Made by a program: the position numbers and the translations under genes. From positions 1 to 8,973 of the forward strand of contig JAGWBG010000114.1 in the NCBI GenBank assembly GCA_021296015.1: a stretch of DNA of 8,973 nucleotides, in the 5' to 3' direction. The stretch's first letter is position 1. The number at the start of each line of letters is the position of its first letter. The notes beneath the pieces were generated by a model that saw nothing but the letters and a program-made list of their open reading frames with translations, was not told the DNA's origin and searched no databases. This document shows positions 1 to 6,644 of the stretch, in pieces. This DNA is from Dehalococcoidia bacterium (lineage in GTDB: Bacteria > Chloroflexota > Dehalococcoidia > Lucifugimonadales > JAGWBF01).

Positions 1-1
1 C

Positions 2-1078
2 CTGGGCCTGGTTCTGTGGTACGGAGGATGGGAAGTAATCAGCGGCGACCTCAGCGCAGGGGGCTTTACCATGTTCATCCTCCTGCTAAACCAACTGACC
101 TTCCCCATTCGCATGATGCCCTTCATCATAAACAGCTTCTCCCGGGCCGTATCGTCGGGTCAGAGGCTCTTCGAAGTGTTGGACGCCCGGTCTCCCGTGG
201 AAGAATCGCCCGTCGCCAAGGACATGGGCAGGGCTAAAGGGCATGTTCGCTTCAATGAGGTATCCTTCTCCTACGACCAACAGGCATCTGCTCTGGTCCA
301 CATAAACCTGTCCATATCTCCAGGCTCGGTAGTAGCGCTGCTGGGCGCTCCAGGAAGCGGCAAGAGCACCATAGTCAACCTGCTGCCCCGTTTTTACGAC
401 GCAACCCAGGGGCAGATTACCATAGATGAAAAGGATATTCGGGACTTCACCCTGGCCTCGCTACGGCGCAACGTGGGAATAGTGCAGCAGGACGTCTTTC
501 TCTTCACCGCCTCCATAAAGGACAACATAGCCTACGGCGTAGCGGACGCTTCCCTGGAAGACGTAATTCAAGCGGCCAAGGTGGCCCAGCTGCACGACCA
601 CATTGCCAGCCTACCTGACGGGTATGACACCTGGGTTGGTGAGCGGGGAGTGACCCTCTCAGGAGGCCAACGACAGCGCTTGTCCATGGCCCGCACTATC
701 CTGATAGATCCGCCGGTCCTCATCCTCGACGATTCGACCTCCAGCGTGGACGTGGAGACGGAGCGGCTTATCCACAGGGCCATGACCCAGGTGATGAAGG
801 GTCGGACCACCTTTGTCATTGCTCATCGCCTGAGTTCGGTGAGAGAGGCCGACCTCATCCTGGTTATGAAGGACGGAAAGATTGTGGAGCAGGGCACCCA
901 CCAGGAGCTTATCACCACGGGGGGAATTTACCAGGACATATACGAGCTACAGCTACGACCTCAGGAGGAAGTCCTGCTGGATGCAGCCCTTCCGGCTGAG
1001 ACCCACTCAATCTCGATCCCTCAAGGGCGTAGAGTTCAGAGCGAACCCATTGCCGGTGACAACGGAGGTGATAGTTAG
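2..1078 (+). CDS. Heterodimeric ABC exporter half, ATPase with degenerate Walker B (5' partial)
   Basis: This is the C-terminal part of a fused membrane/ATPase half-transporter of the multidrug/lipid exporter type. The frame is open from base 2, so the start and most of the membrane domain lie outside the window; the ATG at base 71 is internal. Counting from the first visible residue, the last membrane helices fall in about residues 1-50. They are followed by Walker A GAPGSGKST (115-123), a Q-loop GIVQQD (about 159-164), signature LSGGQ (219-223), Walker B VLILD (239-243) and switch His275 in IAHRLS. The residue after Walker B is Asp244 (codon 731-733), where a catalytic Glu is normal. The exporter families TM287/288, BmrCD and LmrCD show this in one subunit. 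The Gln/Glu-rich tail (about residues 316-358) is not conserved. The next gene starts directly after the stop, so the two should be co-translated partners. The transported substrate cannot be read from the sequence. Confidence 0.95.
   Translation: MGLVLWYGGWEVISGDLSAGGFTMFILLLNQLTFPIRMMPFIINSFSRAVSSGQRLFEVLDARSPVEESPVAKDMGRAKGHVRFNEVSFSYDQQASALVHINLSISPGSVVALLGAPGSGKSTIVNLLPRFYDATQGQITIDEKDIRDFTLASLRRNVGIVQQDVFLFTASIKDNIAYGVADASLEDVIQAAKVAQLHDHIASLPDGYDTWVGERGVTLSGGQRQRLSMARTILIDPPVLILDDSTSSVDVETERLIHRAMTQVMKGRTTFVIAHRLSSVREADLILVMKDGKIVEQGTHQELITTGGIYQDIYELQLRPQEEVLLDAALPAETHSISIPQGRRVQSEPIAGDNGGDS
1064..1072 (+). promoter_or_regulatory. Strong ribosome binding site for the second exporter half
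   Basis: GGAGGTGAT lies inside the last codons of the first exporter gene, six bases before the ATG at 1079. That ATG directly follows the TAG at 1076-1078. The near-perfect match to the 16S rRNA tail and the zero-base spacing fix the start and indicate coupled translation of the two subunits. Confidence 0.85.
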
Positions 1079-3004
1079 ATGAGAGGAGGGTTCGGAGGCG
1101 GCTTTGGCGGCATGATGGGCAACATGCGTGGCCTTACTGCCGGTGGAATAAACTCGCCCACCATGGACAATCTGACCGATGAAGGCGTGGTGGGCAGCGC
1201 CTATGACAACAGAGTAGTCACTCGACTCCTCACCTACATGGGGTCTCAAAAGAAAGATGTCTTCATTGCCGTAGCAGGTGTGCTTATCTACGCCGCATGT
1301 AGCGTATCCATCCCGCTGATTCTGTTGCTGGGCATCAACAACTTTGTCAACAACGGGAATATCAACGGTCTTCACATGCTCGCCGGCGTCTTCCTCGCCG
1401 TTATTCTCGTGCAATTCGCCGCCAACTACCTCCAGTTTGTTTACATGCCCAGGGTGGGCCAGAACATCCTGTACGCTCTGCGTACCCAGATGTTCGACAA
1501 GCTCCAGTCCCTTTCCCCTTCCTTCTTCCACCGCACGCCCGTGGGGCGGATTATGTCCCGGAACACCAGCGATGTCATACAGCTTCAGGAGGCCTTCGAA
1601 CTCCTCGTTCAGAGCATAGCAGACATCTTGAGCCTTGTGGGCATAGTGATACTCATGGTTGCTGTACTGCCAATCATTGGGCAAAGCGACTGGCGACTGG
1701 CCCTGATATGTCTGAGCGTGGTCCCCGTGCTCTTTTTCATCCTGGGCTACTGGCAACGGTTTGCCAGGCGGTCCTTCATGCGAATCAGAAGGGCAATCGC
1801 CATGGTCAACGGCGAGTACAACCAGAACATCACCGGCGTGCGGGTTGTGGAGAGCCTAAATCGCCAGGACGATAACCTGAAGCACTTCGACGATCTGAAC
1901 TACGAGCACCTGGACGCCAACCTGGAGGCCAGCCGCTTCTCCGGCGGCCGCCAGCCCCTGGTGGAAATTTTGACCGGCTTCGCCATGGGGGTGGTAATCG
2001 TCATGGGAGGCTCCATGGTTCTGGGCGGCAGCCTGGAGTGGGGAGTGATGGTGGCCTTCGCCATGTGGATTCAGCGTTTCTTCGAGCCTATACGCAACCT
2101 GACCATGCAGTACAGCCAGCTTCAGAGGGCAATGGCCGCCGGAATACGAATATTCGAGATCATAGACCTCAAGCCCGAGGTGACAGACGCCCCCAACGCT
2201 CCCAATATGCCACCCATACGGGGCGAGGTCAGGTATGAAGGGGTCGGCTTCCACTACGTCCCCGGCATTGACGTACTTAGTGACGTTAGCCTGCACGTCA
2301 ACCCTGGGGAGACGGTGGCCCTGGTAGGAGCAACCGGGGCCGGCAAAAGCACCTTCGTGACCCTGCTGACCCGCTTTGCCGACGTTACCAAGGGCAGGAT
2401 AACGGTGGACGGCTACGACATCAAGGAGGTAACCCGCAAGTCCCTGGTGGGCCAGATGAGCATGGTACTCCAGGACCCCTACTTGTTCTCAGGCACAGTG
2501 AAGGAGAACATACGCTACAGCCACGAAGGGGTCAGCGATGACGACATCGTAGCCGCCGCCAAATCGGTTGGGGCACACGACTTCATCATGGCCCTGGAGA
2601 ACGGCTACGATACCATACTAGCCGAACGGGGCACCAATCTCAGCGTGGGACAGCGCCAGCTTCTCAGCTTTGCCCGGGCCATCGCTGGAGACCCCCAAAT
2701 TCTCATCCTAGACGAGGCCACCGCCAATATAGACACCCACACCGAGATACTAATCCAGGAAGCCCTCAAACGTGTCCTCAAGGGCCGCACCTCCATCGTC
2801 ATCGCACATCGCCTGTCCACCATCCGCGATGCCGACAAGATAGTGGTCCTGGACCGCGGGAACATTATGGAAGTTGGCAAACACGAGGAGCTTCTTGAGA
2901 AGAACGGCCCCTATTCTCGGCTCTACTCCATCAACTACGGGCTGGAAGCCCCGGCTGTTCACAGCGGCGAGGGTGCCGGGGCCCCTACCGGCGACGACGG
3001 CTAG
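1079..3004 (+). CDS. Heterodimeric ABC exporter half, membrane domain plus ATPase with LSVGQ signature
   Basis: This is a complete 641-residue half-transporter (membrane domain, then ATPase), the usual length for the family plus an N-terminal extension. Residues 1-23 are Gly/Met-rich (MRGGFGGGFGGMMG and on). Hydrophobic segments appear near 61-86, 99-121, 181-201, 206-224, 294-317 and 320-335, consistent with six membrane helices. The ATPase has Walker A GATGAGKST (417-425), Q-loop Gln465, signature LSVGQ (521-525, Val for the first Gly), Walker B ILILDE with catalytic Glu546, and switch His577. The altered signature is the complement of the Asp in the preceding gene. In a head-to-tail dimer, this subunit's Walker motifs pair with the partner's LSGGQ to make the active ATP site. 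The role is export across the cytoplasmic membrane; drug, lipid or peptide substrates are all possible. The gene converges with the minus-strand glycosyltransferase, 18 bases away. Confidence 0.95.
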   Translation: MRGGFGGGFGGMMGNMRGLTAGGINSPTMDNLTDEGVVGSAYDNRVVTRLLTYMGSQKKDVFIAVAGVLIYAACSVSIPLILLLGINNFVNNGNINGLHMLAGVFLAVILVQFAANYLQFVYMPRVGQNILYALRTQMFDKLQSLSPSFFHRTPVGRIMSRNTSDVIQLQEAFELLVQSIADILSLVGIVILMVAVLPIIGQSDWRLALICLSVVPVLFFILGYWQRFARRSFMRIRRAIAMVNGEYNQNITGVRVVESLNRQDDNLKHFDDLNYEHLDANLEASRFSGGRQPLVEILTGFAMGVVIVMGGSMVLGGSLEWGVMVAFAMWIQRFFEPIRNLTMQYSQLQRAMAAGIRIFEIIDLKPEVTDAPNAPNMPPIRGEVRYEGVGFHYVPGIDVLSDVSLHVNPGETVALVGATGAGKSTFVTLLTRFADVTKGRITVDGYDIKEVTRKSLVGQMSMVLQDPYLFSGTVKENIRYSHEGVSDDDIVAAAKSVGAHDFIMALENGYDTILAERGTNLSVGQRQLLSFARAIAGDPQILILDEATANIDTHTEILIQEALKRVLKGRTSIVIAHRLSTIRDADKIVVLDRGNIMEVGKHEELLEKNGPYSRLYSINYGLEAPAVHSGEGAGAPTGDDG

Positions 3005-3022
3005 AGGCTATTCCGCCCTCTA
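3002..3022. terminator. Possible small hairpin between convergent genes
   Basis: TAGAGG (3002-3007) and CCTCTA (3017-3022) form a six-pair perfect stem with a nine-base loop, in the 18-base gap between two convergent genes. The stem includes the exporter's TAG stop. There is no T-run on either side, so intrinsic termination is uncertain. It is listed because it is the only structure between the two converging transcription units. Confidence 0.3.
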
Positions 3023-3746
3023 TCATCGGGAGAACCGTCCTATCCCCAGCCTGTAGCCCAAAAAGGCGCCCGCAAAGAAGAGGAGCCATCTGACATTCTG
3101 CGCCATCCCCAGCTTGCTTTTGCCCTCCGCCCTGGCAGTGAAGGTGATGGGCGCTTCCACAATGCGGAGTCCGTGTCTCATGGCTATAAGGGTACATTCC
3201 GGCTGGAACTCAAAGTCCCGCGCCTGACTTTCCTCCACTGCCAACCGGACGCTCTGCCTGTTGTAGACCCTGAAGTTGGTAGTAGATTCATGGGGTGATC
3301 CCAGAAACCACCGGCAGAGCAGGTTCGCCACACGACTCCGGAGGCGCGGCCCCCACCCCCAACCCACAGTGCCTCCGCCTGCCACGTAGCGGCTGCCCTG
3401 CACCAAATCTGCCTCACAACCCCAGAAGCCTGGGCACGTCCTGGGGGGCATGGGACAGGTCGGCATCCATGGTGAGAACGTAGGCGCACCCATCCGCCAG
3501 GGCTGCGCTCATACCGTCGCGGAGGGCTGAGCCGAGGCCCAGCTTGCCCGGCCTGGTAATCAGGGATATGTTTCCATATCGGGATGCCAGCCCCTTGGCC
3601 ACTTCGGAGGTGCCATCGGGACTGTTATCGTCCACCACGAATACGCGGAAGTCGGCTGATGCAAGAAGCTCTTCCAGGGTCTCGACGAGCACGGGCAGAT
3701 TGCCCGCTTCGTTGTAAGTCGCCAGCACTATGCCCAGCTTTGCCAC
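3023..3746 (-). pseudogene. Polyprenol-phosphate mannose synthase-like GT2 glycosyltransferase, frameshifted
   Basis: This is a family 2 glycosyltransferase like the catalytic domain of dolichol/polyprenol-phosphate mannosyltransferase, which moves mannose from GDP-mannose to a lipid phosphate at the membrane. The first part (GTG at 3746 to TGA at 3414) has the start LGIVLATYNEAGNL, nucleotide-binding VVDDNSPDGTS (Asp39-Asp40) and metal-binding MDADLSHAPQDVPRLL (Asp94-x-Asp96). The family's continuation (ADLVQGSRYVAGGG, then NFRVYNR, FEFQPECTLI, IVEAPITF and GKSKL) is in the +1 frame, ending at 3023. Removing one base near the G-run at 3420-3423 would join them into about 240 residues, the normal length. 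The tail WLLFFAGAFLGYRLG could be one membrane segment. A TAA just upstream (3753-3755) forces the GTG start; the ribosome binding site is weak. The break is either a real inactivating indel or a sequencing/assembly error. The domain assignment is firm; functionality is not. Confidence 0.85.
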
Positions 3747-3808
3747 GTCCGCTTACTCTATCACATCTTTAGCGCCTCTTCCCTGGAGATGGCGCTTTCC
3801 AGTGTATC

Positions 3809-4132
3809 CTATTGGAGGGGTAATGCGCTTCGGCTGGTCCTGCCTCCGATAGCGAACATCCCCGTGGCATTGATGCCTCCGATGGCGACTACTCCGACGG
3901 CGTTGATGCCTCCGATGGCGACTACTCCGACAGCGTTGACGCCCCCTATCGCAACGAACCCCATTGCGTTTACGGGGCCTATTACGACCAAGCCCATTGC
4001 GTTCAGGAAGCTTACTGCGACGATGCCGATGGAGTTCCAAAAGCCTGCCGCGACCACGCCAATGGCGTTGCTACCTACCGCAACGATGTCAATTGTCCAC
4101 CACTTACTAATGGATGAACCTGACTTCTGCAC
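3809..4132 (-). CDS. Small hydrophobic protein of 11-residue NAxGxVAIGGx repeats, function unknown
   Basis: This is a 107-residue protein that I cannot assign to a named family. After a short head (MQKSGSSISKWWTIDIVAVGS), seven consecutive 11-residue units run from residue 22 to about 98. The consensus is N-A-x-G-V-V-A-I-G-G-I/V, ending in a basic tail (RTSRSALPLQ). An Asn opens six of the seven units and stays in register; the opening residue of the last unit is also Asn. There are no charged residues within the repeats until the final Arg. Such strict periodicity suggests a stacked solenoid with an asparagine ladder, or a membrane-associated glycine/alanine-rich fold; both are inference. 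The GTG start is supported by GGAGGT four bases upstream, and the gene begins 25 bases after the barrel-protein stop, so it belongs to the same operon. The long open frame on the opposite strand is a shadow of the repeat. Confidence 0.8.
   Translation of the reverse strand: MQKSGSSISKWWTIDIVAVGSNAIGVVAAGFWNSIGIVAVSFLNAMGLVVIGPVNAMGFVAIGGVNAVGVVAIGGINAVGVVAIGGINATGMFAIGGRTSRSALPLQ
3842..4072 (-). repeat. Seven tandem 33-bp coding repeats
   Basis: Seven in-frame 33-bp units (3842-3874, 3875-3907, 3908-3940, 3941-3973, 3974-4006, 4007-4039, 4040-4072) encode the 11-residue repeats. The second and third units on the plus strand differ at only 2 of 33 bases, showing recent duplication. The units toward the N-terminus of the protein have diverged at DNA level while keeping the protein pattern, which points to selection on the protein. 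Confidence 0.9.
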
Positions 4133-4136
4133 TATT

Positions 4137-4142
4137 ACCTCC
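4137..4142 (-). promoter_or_regulatory. Ribosome binding site deciding the GTG start of the repeat protein
   Basis: On the minus strand GGAGGT is followed by AATA and then GTG (4130-4132). This strong site at close spacing is the main evidence that the repeat-protein frame is translated and that its start is GTG. Confidence 0.8.
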
Positions 4143-4157
4143 GGCTGGCAATATGGG

Positions 4158-4820
4158 CTAGGGGAATATCTTCTTGTAGATGCCGGGGGAGCGGTTGGCG
4201 TGGACCATCAGCCCCCTCATGCGGACGTTATCGGGGTGGGCATACCTTGTGGCCAGCCACTCGGGACTCTGGGAGACTTTCTCGTGCTCGAACTCGTAGA
4301 CCACCGAATACAGAGGCCAGCCGTTCACCGCCCTGTAACGCCTCGCCCTGATGCAGCCAGGCACCTTCTCGTAGTTGGGTACATAGACGGTGTTGTACCA
4401 AGGGTTAAACTCGTCCTCCACAAACTCGGGAACGTTCATCCGCCCAATTTGAAGGACCGGGGCCATCTCGCTCTGGGCCAGGTCTTGGGAGACATCAGCC
4501 GGGTGTATCTGCTGATAGACGTTGCTGACATTTTCGGACCCGATAACCCTGGGGTTCATCCTTTTGGTCCAATCGGCGGAGTTCTTGCGCTCGTTCTCAT
4601 ACTCCGGCGTCCACATGGCGTCGGGGGTCTCCAACTCGTAGCAGGTCAGGTATTTGGGGCCGCCGCTCACCGCCACGTATCGGGCCGCGTTGAGTACCCC
4701 AGGCAGGGCCAGAATATCCCCTATATGCTCCTCGTCGTACCACCGGTTGAACTCATCTTCCTTATCGGCAGGTATCTCTGCGAATACCATGTGCAGCCCT
4801 GTTCCCCTCTTGTTGGCCAT
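4158..4820 (-). CDS. Tandem dimeric alpha/beta-barrel (EthD-like) protein
   Basis: This 220-residue protein is built of two related ferredoxin-like alpha/beta units. Unit 1 (about residues 9-66) contains HMVFAEIPADKEDEFNRWYDEEHIGDILALPGV-type sequence, and unit 2 (about 121-179) contains VLQIGRMNVPEFVEDEFNPWYNTVYVPNYEKVPG-type sequence. Both share the pattern EDEFN-x-WY, then a loop, then LPGV/VPGC, then an Arg-Tyr-x-A-V strand and a closing YELE/YEFE strand. Single-unit EthD-like proteins dimerise to form the barrel; here one chain probably supplies both halves. The WYDEEH motif of unit 1, typical of this superfamily, is WYNTVY in unit 2, so the halves are not equivalent. No signal peptide is visible, so it should be cytoplasmic. 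The ATG is preceded by AGGAGGT five bases upstream. It lies 48 bases after the DUF35 gene, in the same run. Substrate unknown; an accessory or degradative enzyme acting on the same aromatic or polycyclic compound is a guess. Confidence 0.75.
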   Translation of the reverse strand: MANKRGTGLHMVFAEIPADKEDEFNRWYDEEHIGDILALPGVLNAARYVAVSGGPKYLTCYELETPDAMWTPEYENERKNSADWTKRMNPRVIGSENVSNVYQQIHPADVSQDLAQSEMAPVLQIGRMNVPEFVEDEFNPWYNTVYVPNYEKVPGCIRARRYRAVNGWPLYSVVYEFEHEKVSQSPEWLATRYAHPDNVRMRGLMVHANRSPGIYKKIFP

Positions 4821-4825
4821 TCGGG

Positions 4826-4832
4826 ACCTCCT
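4826..4832 (-). promoter_or_regulatory. Ribosome binding site of the barrel protein
   Basis: AGGAGGT lies five bases before the ATG at 4818-4820 on the minus strand, fixing that start. Further upstream in the same 48-base gap is a GC-only palindrome, CCGCGCGCGG (4858-4867), with no evident role. Confidence 0.75.
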
Positions 4833-4868
4833 CTCTCAAGTCCAAGGTTTGTGCTCGCCGCGCGCGGG

Positions 4869-5372
4869 CTAAACGGGATGCCGCCACACCGGGCCCTGGG
4901 GAGGCTCGTCTGAGAGCTTGAACTGGGGCAGGGTGAGGCCGTTTTCCAGGTCCATGAACATCACCTCCACCCGCCCGCCTATGGCTACGTTCTCCTCTTT
5001 TTCGGGAGCCATGTTCTCGTCCAGCAGGTTGGCGGTGATGCGAAGCCCGTCGTCGGGGGTCGGCTGTCCCCGCTGCTCGTCCAGTTCCACCAGCACGATG
5101 GGATAGGGCGCCCAGTCCCGGAACCCCGGAAGGACCGTGTGGGCCACAATTTGGTAGCTGTAGATGGTCCCCTTGCCGCTAACTTCGTGCCATTCCCACT
5201 CCAGGGAGGCACACCAGGGGCACCCGTGCCCGGGTTCCCCGCGCAGGAGGCCGCATCCCAGGCACTTTCTCACAACGAGGCGGTGATCGCCGGCCGCCTC
5301 GAAATACTCTTTGTACTCGCTGTCGTTGTCGGGGATGTTGATTCCCAGTCCGCGATACTCGTAAACCGGCAT
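4869..5372 (-). CDS. DUF35 zinc-ribbon/OB-fold acyl-CoA-associated protein
   Basis: This 167-residue protein is of the DUF35 type: an N-terminal helix, a rubredoxin-like zinc ribbon and an OB-fold that binds acyl-CoA, usually partnered with a thiolase-fold enzyme. The zinc ribbon is Cys37-x2-Cys40 and Cys51-x2-Cys54, with the family's following pattern SLEWEWHEVSGKGTIYSYQIV (split across residues 56-76). The OB-fold continues through PYPIVLVELDEQ and VAIGGRVEVMFMDLENGLTLPQFKL. A start nine codons further upstream (5399) is possible, but the ATG at 5372 has AGGAGGT six bases before it and begins with the family-like MPVYEYRG, so it is preferred. It starts four bases after the thiolase-fold gene's stop, and this coupling supports a two-subunit complex. 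The family match is firm; the reaction follows the partner. Confidence 0.92.
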   Translation of the reverse strand: MPVYEYRGLGINIPDNDSEYKEYFEAAGDHRLVVRKCLGCGLLRGEPGHGCPWCASLEWEWHEVSGKGTIYSYQIVAHTVLPGFRDWAPYPIVLVELDEQRGQPTPDDGLRITANLLDENMAPEKEENVAIGGRVEVMFMDLENGLTLPQFKLSDEPPQGPVWRHPV

Positions 5373-5376
5373 AAGT

Positions 5377-6597
5377 CTACCTCCTGAGGATGACGGCACT
5401 ACCGATGGCGGGGGTGCCCCATCCCATACTCATGGTAATCTCCGTGTCCTTTACCTGGCGGCAACCACCCTCGGAGTAGTCGTAGGTATGTACTCCCTCC
5501 TGCCACCGGGGACAATAGTCGTCCACCTGCCCCCGTAGCTGCCGCACGTTCTCGATAACCATGTTCATGCCATGGGTGTAGGCCTCGCACAGATGGCCTC
5601 CACTGGTGTTGTTGGGACGCTTGCCTCCCAGGTCGGTGATGCCGCTGGATACATAGTCCTTCCCCTCACCCTTCTCGCAGAAGCCATAGTCCTCGAACTG
5701 GAGGAGGGCGGTGTAGGTGAAGGCGTCGTAGCAGCTGGTCACGTCAATATCGTCATGGGTTATGCCTGCCATCTCGAAAATCCGGGGTCCGATATGATAG
5801 CCGGCCACCCTCGTAATAGGCCCGTGCTGGTAGTGGAAGTCGCCCCCAGGCTTTGTGCCCCGGCCTTGCACGCCCATAACATAGGTCGGGCGCTGCTTCA
5901 GGTCCCTTGCCCGTTCCGCCGAGGTTATGATGATACAGGTGGCGTTGTCGGTCTCCAGGCAGCAGTCCAGAAGATGGGCACATGGCTTGACAATCCACCG
6001 GGAGTTTATCACGTCCTCCACCAACACCCTCTGCTTCATAAGGGCTTTCGGGTTATTGCTGGCGTGGTTGCTGTGGGTCACTTTGATATGGGCCAGGTGC
6101 TCGTTGGTGACTCCGTACTCCATCATGTGCCGTGTGAAGGTGAAGGCGAAATTCTGCACTGCGCTTACAAGCCCATAGGGACGCTTCGTCAGGTCCGGCC
6201 CTGCCACTGGGGCCGATGCCCTCACACCCGTGCCCCCTATGCGTACCTGGGAGTAGCCGTTCATGGAGCGATATATAGCCAGGGTGTCGCACATTCCGGC
6301 CTCGATAGCGCCCATGGCCAGGCCAATCAGGGCCTCGGTACTCGACCCGCCCCCAGAGCAGTCCATGTGGAAGTTGGGGCGTATGCCCAGGTCGTGCATC
6401 ACCGTAGTGGAAGGAATAGAGTCCCCGCCGTGGTAGCTCATCAGTCCGTCCACGTCCCCCGAGGACAGCCCGGCGTCACCCATAGCCTTGCTTATGGCCT
6501 CCACCGCCATGGCCCGAGTGCTTCTCCCGGAGCCTCGACTGTACTCCGTCTCGCCCACTCCCACGATGCAATATTTGTCGCTGAGATGAGTCCCCAC
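5377..6597 (-). CDS. Thiolase-fold protein (SCP-x/Ltp2-like) with non-canonical active site
   Basis: This 406-residue member of the thiolase superfamily is close to the lipid-transfer-protein thiolases that pair with DUF35 proteins. The N-terminal half has IVGVGETEYSRGSGRS (11-26) and the active-site turn FHMDCSGGGSSTEAL (76-90). The second half has SCYDAFTYTALLQFEDYGFCEKGEG (288-312, quoted in pieces here: SCYDAFT, LLQFEDYGF, CEKGEG) and SGGHLCEAYTHG (332-343). Canonical thiolases have the HPxGATG histidine and a C-terminal catalytic Cys. Here the histidine position is Tyr340 within AYTHG, the NEAFA-type motif is YDAFT (Tyr290), and the tail reads SMGWGTPAIG with no Cys. Cys80 is one residue off the usual nucleophile position by my alignment. 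In the Ltp2 steroid aldolase such tyrosines replace the thiolase residues, so retro-aldol cleavage of a CoA thioester is plausible. The start is GTG with AAGGAGGG nine bases upstream; no nearby ATG exists. Confidence 0.88.
   Translation of the reverse strand: MGTHLSDKYCIVGVGETEYSRGSGRSTRAMAVEAISKAMGDAGLSSGDVDGLMSYHGGDSIPSTTVMHDLGIRPNFHMDCSGGGSSTEALIGLAMGAIEAGMCDTLAIYRSMNGYSQVRIGGTGVRASAPVAGPDLTKRPYGLVSAVQNFAFTFTRHMMEYGVTNEHLAHIKVTHSNHASNNPKALMKQRVLVEDVINSRWIVKPCAHLLDCCLETDNATCIIITSAERARDLKQRPTYVMGVQGRGTKPGGDFHYQHGPITRVAGYHIGPRIFEMAGITHDDIDVTSCYDAFTYTALLQFEDYGFCEKGEGKDYVSSGITDLGGKRPNNTSGGHLCEAYTHGMNMVIENVRQLRGQVDDYCPRWQEGVHTYDYSEGGCRQVKDTEITMSMGWGTPAIGSAVILRR
5379..5385 (-). promoter_or_regulatory. 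Ribosome binding site embedded in the end of the thiolase-fold gene
   Basis: The last codons of the upstream gene, AGG AGG TAG, form the AGGAGGT site for the DUF35 gene, whose ATG is six bases downstream. Terminating ribosomes sit over the site, so coupling of the two subunits is expected. Confidence 0.85.
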
Positions 6598-6606
6598 GAT
6601 AGCGGT

Positions 6607-6614
6607 CCCTCCTT
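6607..6614 (-). promoter_or_regulatory. Ribosome binding site for the GTG start of the thiolase-fold gene
   Basis: AAGGAGGG lies nine bases upstream of the GTG at 6595-6597 on the minus strand. It supports translation from this GTG, since no ATG is available in frame close by. Confidence 0.65.
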
Positions 6615-6644
6615 GTGTTTGCGGTCCGGAAATCGTTTGAGGTC

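Noticed and set aside
1007..1756. Minus-strand open frame of 249 codons
   Set aside because: It overlaps the strongly supported exporter genes and is rich in His, Glu and Gln without a domain pattern; a shadow frame.
3753..4040. Minus-strand Arg-rich open frame overlapping the repeat gene
   Set aside because: It is an alternative frame of the 33-bp repeats. The 11-residue frame has the ribosome binding site and a hydrophobic, conserved pattern, so the Arg-rich reading is an artefact.
3842..4072. Tandem repeats as a CRISPR array
   Set aside because: Units are contiguous without spacers and keep a coding frame with periodic protein sequence.
3789..4913. Long plus-strand open frame of 374 codons
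   Set aside because: It lies antisense to the repeat protein and the barrel protein, both of which have good ribosome binding sites and family-like or periodic sequence. Its Pro/Thr-rich repeats mirror the 33-bp units.
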